A stretch of 42,503 bases of DNA from Anaerobiospirillum succiniciproducens DSM 6400 (GTDB lineage: Bacteria; Pseudomonadota; Gammaproteobacteria; Enterobacterales; Succinivibrionaceae). The position numbers and the translations under genes were made by a program. Location: the NCBI RefSeq assembly GCF_000482845.1, contig NZ_AXWV01000034.1, positions 1-42,503 on the forward strand, given 5' to 3'. This document shows, piece by piece, positions 8,689-17,104 of this stretch (positions are counted from its first letter, which is position 1; the number at the start of each line of letters is the position of its first letter). The notes beneath the pieces were generated by a model. That model made no database searches and was not told where the DNA came from. It worked only from the letters and a program-made list of their open reading frames with translations.

Positions 8689-9429
8689 ATGAGTAAAGGT
8701 AATGAAATAATCCTCAATCAATACAAGTTGATTGTAGATATGCTCGGACAGATCTTCAGAGACAGTGTAGAAGTTGTGCTGCATTCGCTGCACAATTTAG
8801 AAAAATCAATTATTTACATTCATAACGGCGAGAAAACTGGTCGCGCAATTGGTTCTCCAGTTACCGATAAGGCTTTAAGAATTATTGAAGAGTTCGAGAG
8901 AACCGGTAAGACCTCCTATGGGCCTTATAGAACCATTTCTCGCGACGGTCATGAGATGAAGTCTATTACCAATGTCATCACCAACCCTAAGGGTAAGGCC
9001 ATTGGTTTACTGTGCATTAACGTAGACCTGCAAACACCAATGCGCAGAGCCTACAATCTCATGTTCAACGACTTTGAGTCTATCGATGCAGGTAAAGGCA
9101 ATCACGAGTACTTTGCTACTGACTTAAATGATCTGTTAACCAACTCGGTAAATAAGATCCGTGACGAGGTAATGGCAGACGATCAGATTAATCAGCGTCA
9201 AAAGAACAAGGTGATTATCAGTAAGTTAAATGATGCTGGATTATTCAACTTACGTAATTCAGTTCAGATCATTTCAGAGTTATTGGGCGTCTCTCGTGAT
9301 GCAATTTACTTGCATTTAAGAACAATAAAGAAGAATCAGTCACAAAATGAACTTAATAGTACTGAAAATGGTGCTGTTGAAGATGACTTTTTAGGCTATG
9401 ATGATTTTGATGAGGTAGACGAAAAGTAG
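8689..9429 (+). CDS. YheO-type PAS/HTH transcriptional regulator
   Basis: A 246-aa DNA-binding regulator of the YheO family: an N-terminal YheO-like PAS domain (about residues 10-120, with YGPYRTISRDGHEMKSITNV and GKAIGLLCINVD) and a C-terminal HTH_22 type helix-turn-helix (about 175-215, GVSRDAIYLHLRTIKK). Relatives include E. coli YheO and DauR, the repressor of D-arginine catabolism in Pseudomonas, which suggests a small-molecule sensor. It ends in an acidic tail (DDFLGYDDFDEVDE), not usual in the family. The ATG follows GGAG at about 10 nt. ridA starts 39 bp downstream on the same strand, so the two probably form a unit. Ligand unknown. Confidence 0.85.
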   Translation: MSKGNEIILNQYKLIVDMLGQIFRDSVEVVLHSLHNLEKSIIYIHNGEKTGRAIGSPVTDKALRIIEEFERTGKTSYGPYRTISRDGHEMKSITNVITNPKGKAIGLLCINVDLQTPMRRAYNLMFNDFESIDAGKGNHEYFATDLNDLLTNSVNKIRDEVMADDQINQRQKNKVIISKLNDAGLFNLRNSVQIISELLGVSRDAIYLHLRTIKKNQSQNELNSTENGAVEDDFLGYDDFDEVDEK

Positions 9430-9468
9430 TTTTAAACGCACAAGGTGTTGCACCTGTTAAGGAGTTTT

Positions 9469-9849
9469 ATGTCAACCAAGTTCAAGCCTGTAAAATCTGA
9501 TAAGGCCCCGCCAGCTATTGGTCCTTATAGCTGTGCTTTAGACGCTAATGGAACTATATACCTTTCAGGTCAACTTCCTATTGATGAAAATGGCTCCATG
9601 CCGGAGACTGTTATTGAGCAAGCTGCCCGCTGTTTAATTAACATTAAGCATCTTTTAGAAGCTGCAGGTCTGCACATGGATAACGTGGTTAAGACCACGG
9701 TTTTCATCACTAATATGGACGATTTTGATACCGTTAACAGCGTTTATAAGCGTTACTTCATTCAGCCTTATCCAGCACGCTGCTGTGTAGAAGTAAGCCG
9801 TTTACCAAAAGGTGCAAAGGTGCTTATCGATTGCACCGCAGTGCGCTAA
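9469..9849 (+). CDS. ridA: RidA family enamine/imine deaminase
   Basis: RidA (YjgF/YER057c/UK114) proteins are trimers that hydrolyse reactive 2-aminoacrylate and related imines produced by PLP enzymes such as threonine/serine dehydratase. The 126-aa protein has the family GPYS, YLSGQLPID and PARCCVEVSRLPKGAKVLI blocks. The substrate-binding Arg (Arg104 in YPARC) is present. The usual acidic residue near the end is Asp121 rather than the Glu of E. coli RidA/TdcF. The frame opens 8 codons earlier, but the ATG at 9469 has an excellent AAGGAG site. The preceding regulator gene lies 39 bp upstream. The symbol is used in the family sense; it could equally be a TdcF-type paralogue. Confidence 0.88.
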   Translation: MSTKFKPVKSDKAPPAIGPYSCALDANGTIYLSGQLPIDENGSMPETVIEQAARCLINIKHLLEAAGLHMDNVVKTTVFITNMDDFDTVNSVYKRYFIQPYPARCCVEVSRLPKGAKVLIDCTAVR

Positions 9850-9971
9850 TCAAAGATTACCAATAATGCTATAGCAACTTGGCTGTAGCGTAGCTAAGGC
9901 TCTTTTGAGCCCGTCCATGCCTACTTAAATGTTAGGCAGGTGGTGAAGGCAAGTTTCTTTAATGTGTGATT

Positions 9972-10014
9972 AAAAAAACGCGCTATCCTCGAAAGAGCAT
10001 AGCGCGTTTTTTTT
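9972..10014. terminator. Bidirectional terminator between ridA and COG0523 gene
   Basis: CGCGCTAT (9979-9986) pairs with ATAGCGCG (9999-10006), flanked by seven A on the left and eight T on the right, so it works on both strands. It ends the convergent ridA (+) and COG0523 GTPase (-) transcripts. Confidence 0.92.
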
Positions 10015-10034
10015 GCCTAGTGCGGCTTAGGCCG

Positions 10035-10130
10035 CACATAGAGCTAGACTGTTTGGCTGCATATAGAGCAGAACTGTTTGGCCACACATAGAGCAAGCCT
10101 GTTAGGGCGCTCATAGAGCTCTAGTAGCGG
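10035..10130. repeat. 25-bp tandem repeat array, about 3.8 copies
   Basis: Units start at 10035, 10060, 10085 and 10110 (partial). Each begins CACATAGAGC or a one- or two-base variant, and the first three continue to a CTGTTTGGC-like end. It lies between the COG0523 stop codon and the shared terminator, so it would be transcribed as 3' untranslated RNA of that gene. No CRISPR spacer structure is present. Confidence 0.85.
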
Positions 10131-10148
10131 CTAAACGAGGCCTGTAGT

Positions 10149-11330
10149 CTACTTGTCAGAATAGGTATCGCTTAAGTCGATTTCCTCTTCAACATAGCCA
10201 CTGTCAGCAGCATTGATGATCTGACGGTAGTAGTCGATAGTGGACTCATCAGGATTGTCTATAGCCTGAGTGAAGATGTGTTTGATCTGCTCAATCACGG
10301 TAGCACGTACGATGAATACGAGCTTAGAGGTCTTCTTACCCTCTGGCCATGAATCAAGCTGAGCCACTGGATAGAGCTGACCTTGTACACCGTGGATAAT
10401 GACAGGCTTATCCTGGCCTTCGATATCTAAGATACCCTTAAGACGCAGAATAGAGTCGCCATACTGTTGCTGCACTAAGTTAACAGCAGCAAGTAAAGTC
10501 AGTGAGTTAATAGGCTTATCACGTTCGATAGCAAAACTTTCGATATTGGTGTGAGCAATGATCTTTGGCTTAGCAACAGCGGCATCAAATTTAGCCTCAG
10601 CAGGACGAATTGGGGAGGCTAAATTGGAACCTGGAGCAGGTGCCTTAATGTCGAGCCAAGCTTTGACCTCGGATGCATCCTTGTTTTCAAAAGCCTTGTA
10701 CGGGCCAATTTCGTGGATGATCTTAGGGGTAATGTGGCCCTTAATCATAGGGTGGATTGGGGCAGAACCATTGATAGAGCGTGCTACCTCACTAATAGCC
10801 TCAATCTCATCGGCATCGATAAGGTCAGTCTTAGAGACTAAAATGATATCTGCAAGCGCAATCTGCTTTACTGCTTCATACTGCTTTTGCAGCTGCTCAC
10901 GAACAAACTGACCATCAAGCACGGTGATAGTACCGTCGTAGCGGAAAGTCTCCATGCAGAACTCATCGTTATTGATGGTGCCGATTACACCTGATGGATC
11001 GGCAAGACCGGTAGTTTCAATCAGAACACGATTGAACTTTGGAATATCACCTTCTTGAGCCTTGATGAAGTTAGTAGCTAAGGACTGAACTAATTCACCT
11101 TGTAAGGTGCAGCAAATACAGCCAGAACCAAGCAGTACAACGGTATCGTCGACAGCCTGTACGAGCTCGTGGTCTAAGCCAACGTCGCCAAATTCATTGA
11201 TGAGCACTAAAGTGTCTTTAAACTCTTCGGTGTTGACCCATTGGTTTAGCAGGGTGGTTTTACCGCTACCAAGGAAACCGGTGATGATGTTTACAGGGAT
11301 TCTGTTATCAACTTCTATTGTATCTGACAT
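10149..11330 (-). CDS. COG0523 (CobW/YjiA/ZNG1-like) metal-chaperone GTPase
   Basis: G3E-family GTPase of COG0523, a family that loads zinc or other metals into client proteins. The N-terminal GTPase domain shows Walker A GFLGSGKTT (residues 18-26), the hallmark metal-binding CxCC at Cys71-Ile-Cys73-Cys74 within GCICC, the ETTGLADP switch, and SKTD as the guanine-specificity motif. The C-terminal CobW_C domain follows (about 265-375, including GILDIEGQDKPVIIHGVQ). At 393 aa it is longer than E. coli YjiA (about 318 aa), with an insert near residues 205-265. No cobalamin genes are nearby, so zinc or another metal is more likely than a CobW role. A palindrome overlaps its likely promoter. Confidence 0.9.
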   Translation of the reverse strand: MSDTIEVDNRIPVNIITGFLGSGKTTLLNQWVNTEEFKDTLVLINEFGDVGLDHELVQAVDDTVVLLGSGCICCTLQGELVQSLATNFIKAQEGDIPKFNRVLIETTGLADPSGVIGTINNDEFCMETFRYDGTITVLDGQFVREQLQKQYEAVKQIALADIILVSKTDLIDADEIEAISEVARSINGSAPIHPMIKGHITPKIIHEIGPYKAFENKDASEVKAWLDIKAPAPGSNLASPIRPAEAKFDAAVAKPKIIAHTNIESFAIERDKPINSLTLLAAVNLVQQQYGDSILRLKGILDIEGQDKPVIIHGVQGQLYPVAQLDSWPEGKKTSKLVFIVRATVIEQIKHIFTQAIDNPDESTIDYYRQIINAADSGYVEEEIDLSDTYSDK

Positions 11331-11388
11331 GTCGTATCTCCGGTTATGGGTATTGAGGTCTAAGCACGATAGCTGCTTTTCCTAAAGA

Positions 11389-11403
11389 GCTGATTATATC
11401 AGC
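11389..11403 (-). promoter_or_regulatory. Promoter with overlapping 15-bp palindrome, COG0523 gene
   Basis: On the minus strand TGATATAAT (11393-11401) is a consensus extended -10 for the COG0523 gene, giving a leader of roughly 55 nt. The perfect inverted repeat GCTGAT-ATA-ATCAGC sits exactly over it. A palindrome across the -10 is a typical repressor operator. The sequence is not a clear Zur box, so the regulator is unknown. Confidence 0.55.
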
Positions 11404-11502
11404 AAGCTTAGGTTTGCCTATTTGCACAAAGGGACAAAAGTTATCGTATGTGCACAGCAACTAAAGTTATCGTCACCGATTAGATTGTACTCTCAAACAA
11501 AT

Positions 11503-11537
11503 AAAAAGGCCTGAAAATATCACTTTCAGGCCTTTTT
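11503..11537 (-). terminator. Terminator of the pldB-like gene
   Basis: AAGGCCTGAAA pairs with TTTCAGGCCTT around a short A/T-rich loop, flanked by A and T runs on both sides. It lies 90 nt beyond the minus-strand lysophospholipase gene and could also act on the plus strand. Confidence 0.9.
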
Positions 11538-11626
11538 TAAAAGGGTTGCTAGCTCGTAGAGGCTCTATTGCAAGCAAGCTAGAGCAATTAACAGCAAAAT
11601 AGTATTAAGACTAGCTATCAAGGTAG

Positions 11627-12697
11627 CTAAGACTCAATCGGAGCGTCTAAAGGCTCTGATTGAGTATGTGCCATTAAGGCCTCTGCATCAGGCTCAGTTG
11701 TGCCATTGAACAGGAAGTTTAAAGCCTTAATCAAGGATGGGTTACGGTAGTTATCTGCCTCATTCAGGATGTCGTGGTAAGCATGAGGGATGATCTCAAA
11801 CTTAGGTGGTACACGATCATTCTTATGATGCTCGCAGAACTCCTTAGCTGCAGTAGTAGAAACAACCATATCTGCGCCAGCTGACATGCACAGAGTTGGG
11901 AAATCAAAGTTGCACTTGATGCGGTTTAAACGCAGCTGAGCTTGCATACAGCAACGGACAAACTTGTAGGTAGGTCCTGCAAGAGCTAACTCTGGGTTTT
12001 TGACATAGTAGTCATGATAGATCTTGTAGCGTAATTGGCTGTGAGAGTGAATGTTCTCTTCAAAAGGAATACGCTCATACTCTTTGCCAAAAGTAGTGTA
12101 GGACAGAGCAAAAGGTCTGAAGTTACACAGGGTCTTTAAGATAGGATAGACCACCTTTGGAGGCAGTAAGAAGTTGATGCCGAGGAAAGGAGCAATCAGT
12201 ACTAAAGACTTTGGCTTGTGTGGATAATTGGTATTGAAGCAGAACTCAAGAGCAATCAGACCACCTAAAGAGAAGCCTAAAAGCTTGAAGTTAGGGCCTA
12301 CGTCTAAGTAGCTCAAGATATTCTCAAAGTCCGCACGGTAGTGTAAGAAGCGCTCGACATGGCATTTGTTGGAGTCATAGAGCACTGGAGTAGACTTACC
12401 TTGACCACGTACAAAAGCCACGATCACGCGGATACCAGTATCCTTGAGGCTGTATAAGAGCTCAGCATATTTATGCTCGCTTTCAGCACGTCCTGCAATG
12501 ATAACTAAGGTATTAGAAGAATCATCGGCAGATACGCCGCTAGTACCTTCAGGAGCAGGGAGCTCGATGGCACTTAAGAAGAGATTACCTGATGCATGGA
12601 TTCTGTGATGCTTGATATCAGTCTCATAAAACTTCTCGATCTCTGAGAGGTTTTCGGATAAAAAAGCTTCACTGCCAATGTTTTGAAAATTGATCAT
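11627..12697 (-). CDS. pldB: PldB-like lysophospholipase (alpha/beta hydrolase)
   Basis: Serine hydrolase resembling E. coli PldB (lysophospholipase L2), which cleaves the remaining acyl chain of lysophospholipids at the inner membrane. The 356-aa protein shares with PldB the IIAGRAESEHKYAEL start of the fold, VRGQGKS, the nucleophile elbow GFSLGG (Ser143), the SQLRYKIYHDYYVKNPELALAGPTY-type cap segment, Asp276 (SAGAD) and the catalytic His in HAYHDIL (about 308). The frame is open 49 codons further upstream, but ATG 12697 has a strong GAGGAGAGGG site. A TATAAT on the minus strand at 12788-12793 could be its -10. It is monocistronic. Family assignment is firm; the exact lipid substrate is inferred. 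Confidence 0.85.
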   Translation of the reverse strand: MINFQNIGSEAFLSENLSEIEKFYETDIKHHRIHASGNLFLSAIELPAPEGTSGVSADDSSNTLVIIAGRAESEHKYAELLYSLKDTGIRVIVAFVRGQGKSTPVLYDSNKCHVERFLHYRADFENILSYLDVGPNFKLLGFSLGGLIALEFCFNTNYPHKPKSLVLIAPFLGINFLLPPKVVYPILKTLCNFRPFALSYTTFGKEYERIPFEENIHSHSQLRYKIYHDYYVKNPELALAGPTYKFVRCCMQAQLRLNRIKCNFDFPTLCMSAGADMVVSTTAAKEFCEHHKNDRVPPKFEIIPHAYHDILNEADNYRNPSLIKALNFLFNGTTEPDAEALMAHTQSEPLDAPIES

Positions 12698-12787
12698 GGT
12701 CCCTCTCCTCGTTAAGTCCTGAGAACACGTCCCTTGCGACCATGGCGATGAATCCATGGACGCTGTCGTGCATACGAGCAACTGCAG

Positions 12788-12793
12788 ATTATA
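12788..12793 (-). promoter_or_regulatory. Candidate -10 element of the pldB-like gene
   Basis: TATAAT on the minus strand, about 90 bp upstream of the start codon, with only a poor T-rich -35 (TTTTTT) 17 bp before it. The rest of 12698-13136 holds no gene that I can see. Confidence 0.35.
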
Positions 12794-13136
12794 TAAGCAC
12801 GATCTTTTATAAAAAAGATAGTGTGGTAACGAAGCGATCTGCATTGCTGCAACAACTAAAAATAGCTTAAGGTGTAAGCATGCATCAGTTGCATGAGCTT
12901 ACATCATCTAATGTAATGCAAAATGCACAATTGCGCTATAGCAATAGGCATGATCTAGCAAAGAAATAGCAAAAGCTAAGCCCTGTTCACATACATTAGA
13001 GCAAAAGATAAACCCACGGCCGCGATCTTTAGGCTTAAAAGCAATCACTATATCGAATTGATCGTTCTTTTATCTTTTACAAAGCAATGATCTTAACTAA
13101 GGAAGTTAGCAGCGCTGTATGGCTGCAGCGATACAG

Positions 13137-13227
13137 CTGCAGCTAAGTTCCTGCAGCTAGAGTGCTACAGCTAAGTACCTGTAGCTGTGGTGCTGCAGCT
13201 AAGTATCTGTAGCTGTGGTGCTGCAGC
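13137..13227. repeat. 28-bp tandem repeat array, about 3.3 copies, rich in PstI-like palindromes
   Basis: Units begin at 13137, 13165, 13193 and 13221 (partial), each opening CTGCAGCTAAG or CTACAGCTAAG and closing with CTGTGGTG-like bases. AGCTGCAG/CTGCAGCT palindromes recur at each unit boundary, so the RNA could form several alternative hairpins. It lies immediately beyond the spoT stop codon on the transcribed side. No clear T-tailed terminator follows. Confidence 0.85.
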
Positions 13228-13244
13228 GAGGATATAAGGGGGTA

Positions 13245-15773
13245 TTAGCGGCGACGGGCGATCTTCTTGATGTTAGGTACGGTCTTGATGCGGCGCATGA
13301 TGCCAGCAAGGTGTAAACGATCGCGTACGGTAACAGTGAGATTGATAAGGTAGGTGCCGTCGTCCTTAGTCTCGGAGTTAATGGCATCAATCTGTGATCC
13401 TGCAATATCTACAGCATTTGAGATCTCGCTTAAGATGCCTTGGCGGTTTTCAAGCTCAATACGCAGACCGGTTTGGAAGTCGAGGTTAGCGGTAACCACG
13501 GTATCCCATTCAACCTTGATGAACTTCTCAGGATCCTTGTTTGCATCACGTACGTTAGAGCAATTGGCATTATGGATCACGAGGCCCTTTGCAGTAATGT
13601 GGCCAATGATCTCATCACCAGGAATAGGCATACAGCACTGAGCAAAGGTATATGGAAGACCTCCAGTACCTAAGATTGGCTTGCCGCTATCGGAGTCAGA
13701 TTGATCTGACTTGAACTTATTGGCTACAACCACCGCAAGGATGTTACCTAAAGCCACATCAATAAGAAGGCTGTTGAGATCTGGCTGCTTGAATTCTTTA
13801 AGAACTACATTCATTACCTCTTGAGGAATATCATCTAAATGCACATCCTTAAGCACATTCTGCATGAGACGACGACCAATCAGGACACACTCTTGGCGCT
13901 TGAGTCCCTTTAAGTACTGTCTGATCTTTGAGCGGGCGCGAGGGGTCACTACAGAAGTGAGCCACATAGCACTAGGCTCAGCATTTTGTGAGGTAATGAT
14001 CTCTACAGACTGACCAGATTGCAGCGGACGGCTCAGTGGGAACATACGATGGTTGACGCGAGCACCGATACAGTGCTGGCCAATGTCGGTATGCAGTGCG
14101 TAGGCAAAGTCCACTGGAGTTGAGCCGGCTGGCAGATCGAAAATCTTGCCATCTGGAGTAAAGACGAAGATGGAGTCTGGGAAGAGGTCTGTCTTAACCG
14201 CTTCAATAAACTCCATGGAGTTAGAGGCGCTTTGCTGCAGATCAATGATGTTTTTAATCCACTGCTGAGCATTCTTTTGCGCTGTAGTAGAAGTAGGTTC
14301 GGAGCCGTTTTCTTTATATGACCAGTGAGCTGCTACGCCTCGTGCTGCCATCTGATCCATAAATTCAGTACGGATCTGAATTTCGATAGGCACACCATGA
14401 GGACCGACTAAGGAGGTGTGCAGTGACTGATAGCCATTGATCTTTGGAATGGCAATATAGTCTTTAAAACCTGAAGGGCGTGGCTTATACAGATTATGCA
14501 TCTGACCTAAGACGCGGTAACAAGTATCTACATCCTTTAAGATGACGCGGAATGCATAGACGTCCATGATCTCACGGAACTGCAGCTCCTTTTTCACCAT
14601 CTTCTTGTAAATGGAGTAGATACGCTTTTCACGTCCTAAGACTCGAGCCTCAATACCAACTTCGTTAAGACGCTTGTTGATAGACTCAAGGATATTGTTG
14701 ATAACTTCCTTTCTATTGTTACGAGCTCTGGTTACAGCGGCTTTAAGCACGCGGTAACGCATTGGATATAAAGCAGCAATACCAAGCTCTTCAAGCTCGA
14801 TCTTGATATCTGAAATACCCAGACGATTAGCAATAGGGGCAAAAATCTCTAAGGTTTCACGCGCAATACGCTTGCGCTTATCTGGACGCAGAGAACCAAG
14901 GGTTCTCATATTGTGGGTACGGTCAGCCAGTTTGATCAAGATGACACGAATATCTCGAGTCATCGCGAGGATCATCTTTCTAAAGTTCTCAACTTGGGCT
15001 TCACGATAGTCATGGAAGCGCAGTTTATCGAGCTTAGTTACACCGTTTACCAGATCTTCAACCACATCACCAAACTCACGTTTGATGTCCTCTGGAGTAA
15101 CGCATGTATCCTCAACGGTATCGTGTAATAAGGCCGCTGCAATGGACTCTTTATCTAAGTGCATTTGCGCAATGATTGTTGCTACAGCGATCGGGTGAAT
15201 AATGTAAGGTTCACCTGAGGCACGCTTTTGTGGGGCGTGTGCCTTATCTGCAATCACGAAAGCCTTATCTACCATTTCCATAGCTTCGGCTGATAGATAA
15301 GAGGATGCAAGATTATGCAAAGGAAGATAGTAATGGAAGTTTACAGAGGCAACAGCATCAGCACTTGGCTCAGCAGGGATATGGTTAACCTGATTGGCCA
15401 TGTCCTGAGCGATCTGCTCAGAGAGCTCCATGCTTTCGTTAAAGCCACCATTATCACGGGCATTAACGCTCATAGAGTTGAGCTTGCCTTGCTTTTTAAG
15501 CGGGACGATGTTGTCGATATCAACATCGACAGAATCTTGTAAATCAGAGGCAGTAGTGCCTAAGAATGCTTGATGCAATAATGCAGTTGGACTAGTGGCA
15601 GTAATGGCAGTGCTTACAGGGCCAGTGCTGACTACAGATAATGAGCCAGTCATGGTATTACGGCCTGTAGGAGAGGTGTTAGTACGTAACATACCCTCTA
15701 CAGATGCCTTGCTGTCTGACGATGCGGCAAGGGGAGCTGAATGTGAAGATTGCATATCAGTCTTGCTATCCAT
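13245..15773 (-). CDS. spoT: Bifunctional (p)ppGpp synthetase/hydrolase SpoT with N-terminal extension
   Basis: Long RelA/SpoT homologue that makes and degrades the alarmone (p)ppGpp. From about residue 148 it follows E. coli SpoT closely. The HD hydrolase domain has ALLHDTVEDT (His217-Asp218, Glu221-Asp222). The synthetase domain includes GREKRIYSIYKK and MDVYAFRV. Then come a TGS domain (about 530-595), the conserved-Cys region QCCMPIPGD and a C-terminal ACT domain. Both activities look preserved, placing it with SpoT rather than RelA. The first ~145 residues (Ser/Thr/Ala-rich, then an acidic segment) are absent from the 702-aa E. coli protein. The ATG at 15773 has AAGGAG 7 nt upstream, supporting translation of the extension. 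rpoZ lies 777 bp upstream instead of adjoining. Confidence 0.95.
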   Translation of the reverse strand: MDSKTDMQSSHSAPLAASSDSKASVEGMLRTNTSPTGRNTMTGSLSVVSTGPVSTAITATSPTALLHQAFLGTTASDLQDSVDVDIDNIVPLKKQGKLNSMSVNARDNGGFNESMELSEQIAQDMANQVNHIPAEPSADAVASVNFHYYLPLHNLASSYLSAEAMEMVDKAFVIADKAHAPQKRASGEPYIIHPIAVATIIAQMHLDKESIAAALLHDTVEDTCVTPEDIKREFGDVVEDLVNGVTKLDKLRFHDYREAQVENFRKMILAMTRDIRVILIKLADRTHNMRTLGSLRPDKRKRIARETLEIFAPIANRLGISDIKIELEELGIAALYPMRYRVLKAAVTRARNNRKEVINNILESINKRLNEVGIEARVLGREKRIYSIYKKMVKKELQFREIMDVYAFRVILKDVDTCYRVLGQMHNLYKPRPSGFKDYIAIPKINGYQSLHTSLVGPHGVPIEIQIRTEFMDQMAARGVAAHWSYKENGSEPTSTTAQKNAQQWIKNIIDLQQSASNSMEFIEAVKTDLFPDSIFVFTPDGKIFDLPAGSTPVDFAYALHTDIGQHCIGARVNHRMFPLSRPLQSGQSVEIITSQNAEPSAMWLTSVVTPRARSKIRQYLKGLKRQECVLIGRRLMQNVLKDVHLDDIPQEVMNVVLKEFKQPDLNSLLIDVALGNILAVVVANKFKSDQSDSDSGKPILGTGGLPYTFAQCCMPIPGDEIIGHITAKGLVIHNANCSNVRDANKDPEKFIKVEWDTVVTANLDFQTGLRIELENRQGILSEISNAVDIAGSQIDAINSETKDDGTYLINLTVTVRDRLHLAGIMRRIKTVPNIKKIARRR

Positions 15774-16099
15774 ATATTCTCCTTACCAAAGCCGACAAGT
15801 TGCCTGAAGATCCTGATACTAAGTTACGTAAACACTAGCTAAGAGAAAGTAGCAACGATGAGCTTTAAAGCATATGAATCTAAGCTTTAGTTGCAAGGCA
15901 TTAAGATTAAGTGTTTTACGTATGTAATGAGGTCGTTGTCACCACCATAGCTTATGACCATCAAGATCCTTAGATGGGTATAAGATATAAACTAATGATC
16001 GTGGGTGTGTTAACACTATATGACATTCAAGTGTACTACAAAAACAGATGACAATGGCTTTGCAATGTCCCGTTTTGGATTTCACAACCTCTCAAAACG

Positions 16100-16150
16100 A
16101 AAAAAACCGATACTCAATGTGTTTAACATCAAGTAAATCGGTTCTTTTTT
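16100..16150. terminator. Bidirectional hairpin terminator in spoT-rpoZ gap
   Basis: AACCGAT (16105-16111) pairs with ATCGGTT (16137-16143), with partial inner pairing, flanked by seven A on the left and six T on the right. It sits about 400 bp past the rpoZ stop, whose own terminator lies closer, and 330 bp before the spoT start. Either it is a second rpoZ terminator or it ends an unrecognised small transcript. The rest of 15774-16468 shows no gene; it should contain the spoT promoter, which I could not identify. Confidence 0.7.
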
Positions 16151-16468
16151 AAAACATCACCGCAGTGAAACATAAGGCATCTAACATCGAAAACTACATG
16201 TTTTCTTATGCATAGATCCTTAATAGTTTGCACTTGGCTTAGAAAGTATCACTGAAAAAGATACGCATCTACTCTGTTCAGAGCTCTTATGATCTTTGCA
16301 CCATCGCAATGCTGTCATACAAGAAAAATGCGCTTAAGCATTTTGCTATTGTCAGACAAGTTAGCTCTAAACACCATTTAGATGTTTAAGCCTTCACTCA
16401 TTTAATAAGCTTACTTGTATAGAGCCATAAGCTCATTTACATGAGCACAGCTGTGATCTTGCAGTGAT

Positions 16469-16533
16469 AAAAATAGGCTTGAGGATAAAGTTAGCTACTT
16501 TAGAAGTTCACTAGCAGTAAAAAACAAGCCTAT
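16469..16533 (-). terminator. rpoZ terminator
   Basis: On the minus strand ATAGGCTTG pairs with CAAGCCTAT, closing a loop that itself contains an AAAGT/ACTTT hairpin, followed by TTTTT. It starts 18 nt after the rpoZ stop codon. Confidence 0.7.
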
Positions 16534-16550
16534 CAATAAAGCATTAATGC

Positions 16551-16838
16551 TTAGTTGAACATCTCAACGCCGTCGATAGGAGCGAACTCGTTATCAGCAG
16601 GTAAAACGCTGCTATCACGCATGAAGTCCTTACGATCCTGCTTGTCGAGGAAGTCCTCAGAGATTAAGCCAGCCTCGATCTCGCGCAGAGCGATAACGGT
16701 AGGCTTATCCTTTTCCTCATCTACTAAAGGCTTGCTGCCGTTCATTGAAATCTGACGAGCACGACGTGCAGCAATGAGAACTAAGTCAAAGCGGTTGCCA
16801 ACTTTAGCCACAGCATCTTCAACTGTAACTCTAGCCAT
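16551..16838 (-). CDS. rpoZ: DNA-directed RNA polymerase omega subunit
   Basis: Omega subunit of RNA polymerase, which helps fold and place the beta' subunit and, in proteobacteria, forms part of a ppGpp-binding site. The 95-aa protein (E. coli 91) starts [20 protein letters not shown] and contains AARRARQI and the [13 protein letters not shown] segment, all diagnostic. The frame opens 11 codons upstream, but the ATG at 16838 starts the family sequence and has GAGG 8 nt before it. Gene order gmk, rpoZ, spoT is as in E. coli, yet each is separated by 0.5-0.8 kb and rpoZ has its own terminator. Confidence 0.96.
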   Translation of the reverse strand: MARVTVEDAVAKVGNRFDLVLIAARRARQISMNGSKPLVDEEKDKPTVIALREIEAGLISEDFLDKQDRKDFMRDSSVLPADNEFAPIDGVEMFN

Positions 16839-17104
16839 GATGATTACCTCAACTGATGCGTCTAATCGCAATGATCAGACAGTGAATCAACAAAAATCTT
16901 TTAGTGCCAATGCTCTACGTTAAGCTGCTAAGGGCAACTGAAAACTCATCAAATCGATATATCAAGGAGCATGCATAGGCGCATGTACTGCACGTAATGA
17001 GTATCGTAGATCGGGCACACAGTGCCTTGTTGGGCTAGCTTAATAAGCTAGGTGAGAGACAAAAGCTAAGTGCTTTTGATCTTCAAGGCATAAACTGCAA
17101 CGAG

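Noticed and set aside
12219..12227. TGTGGATAA, an exact DnaA box
   Set aside because: A single copy inside the pldB-like coding sequence, with no cluster or A/T-rich unwinding region; not an origin.
13137..13227. Possible CRISPR array
   Set aside because: Units abut without unique spacers of constant length and no cas genes are present; it is a simple tandem repeat. The same holds for 10035-10130 and 37618-37739.
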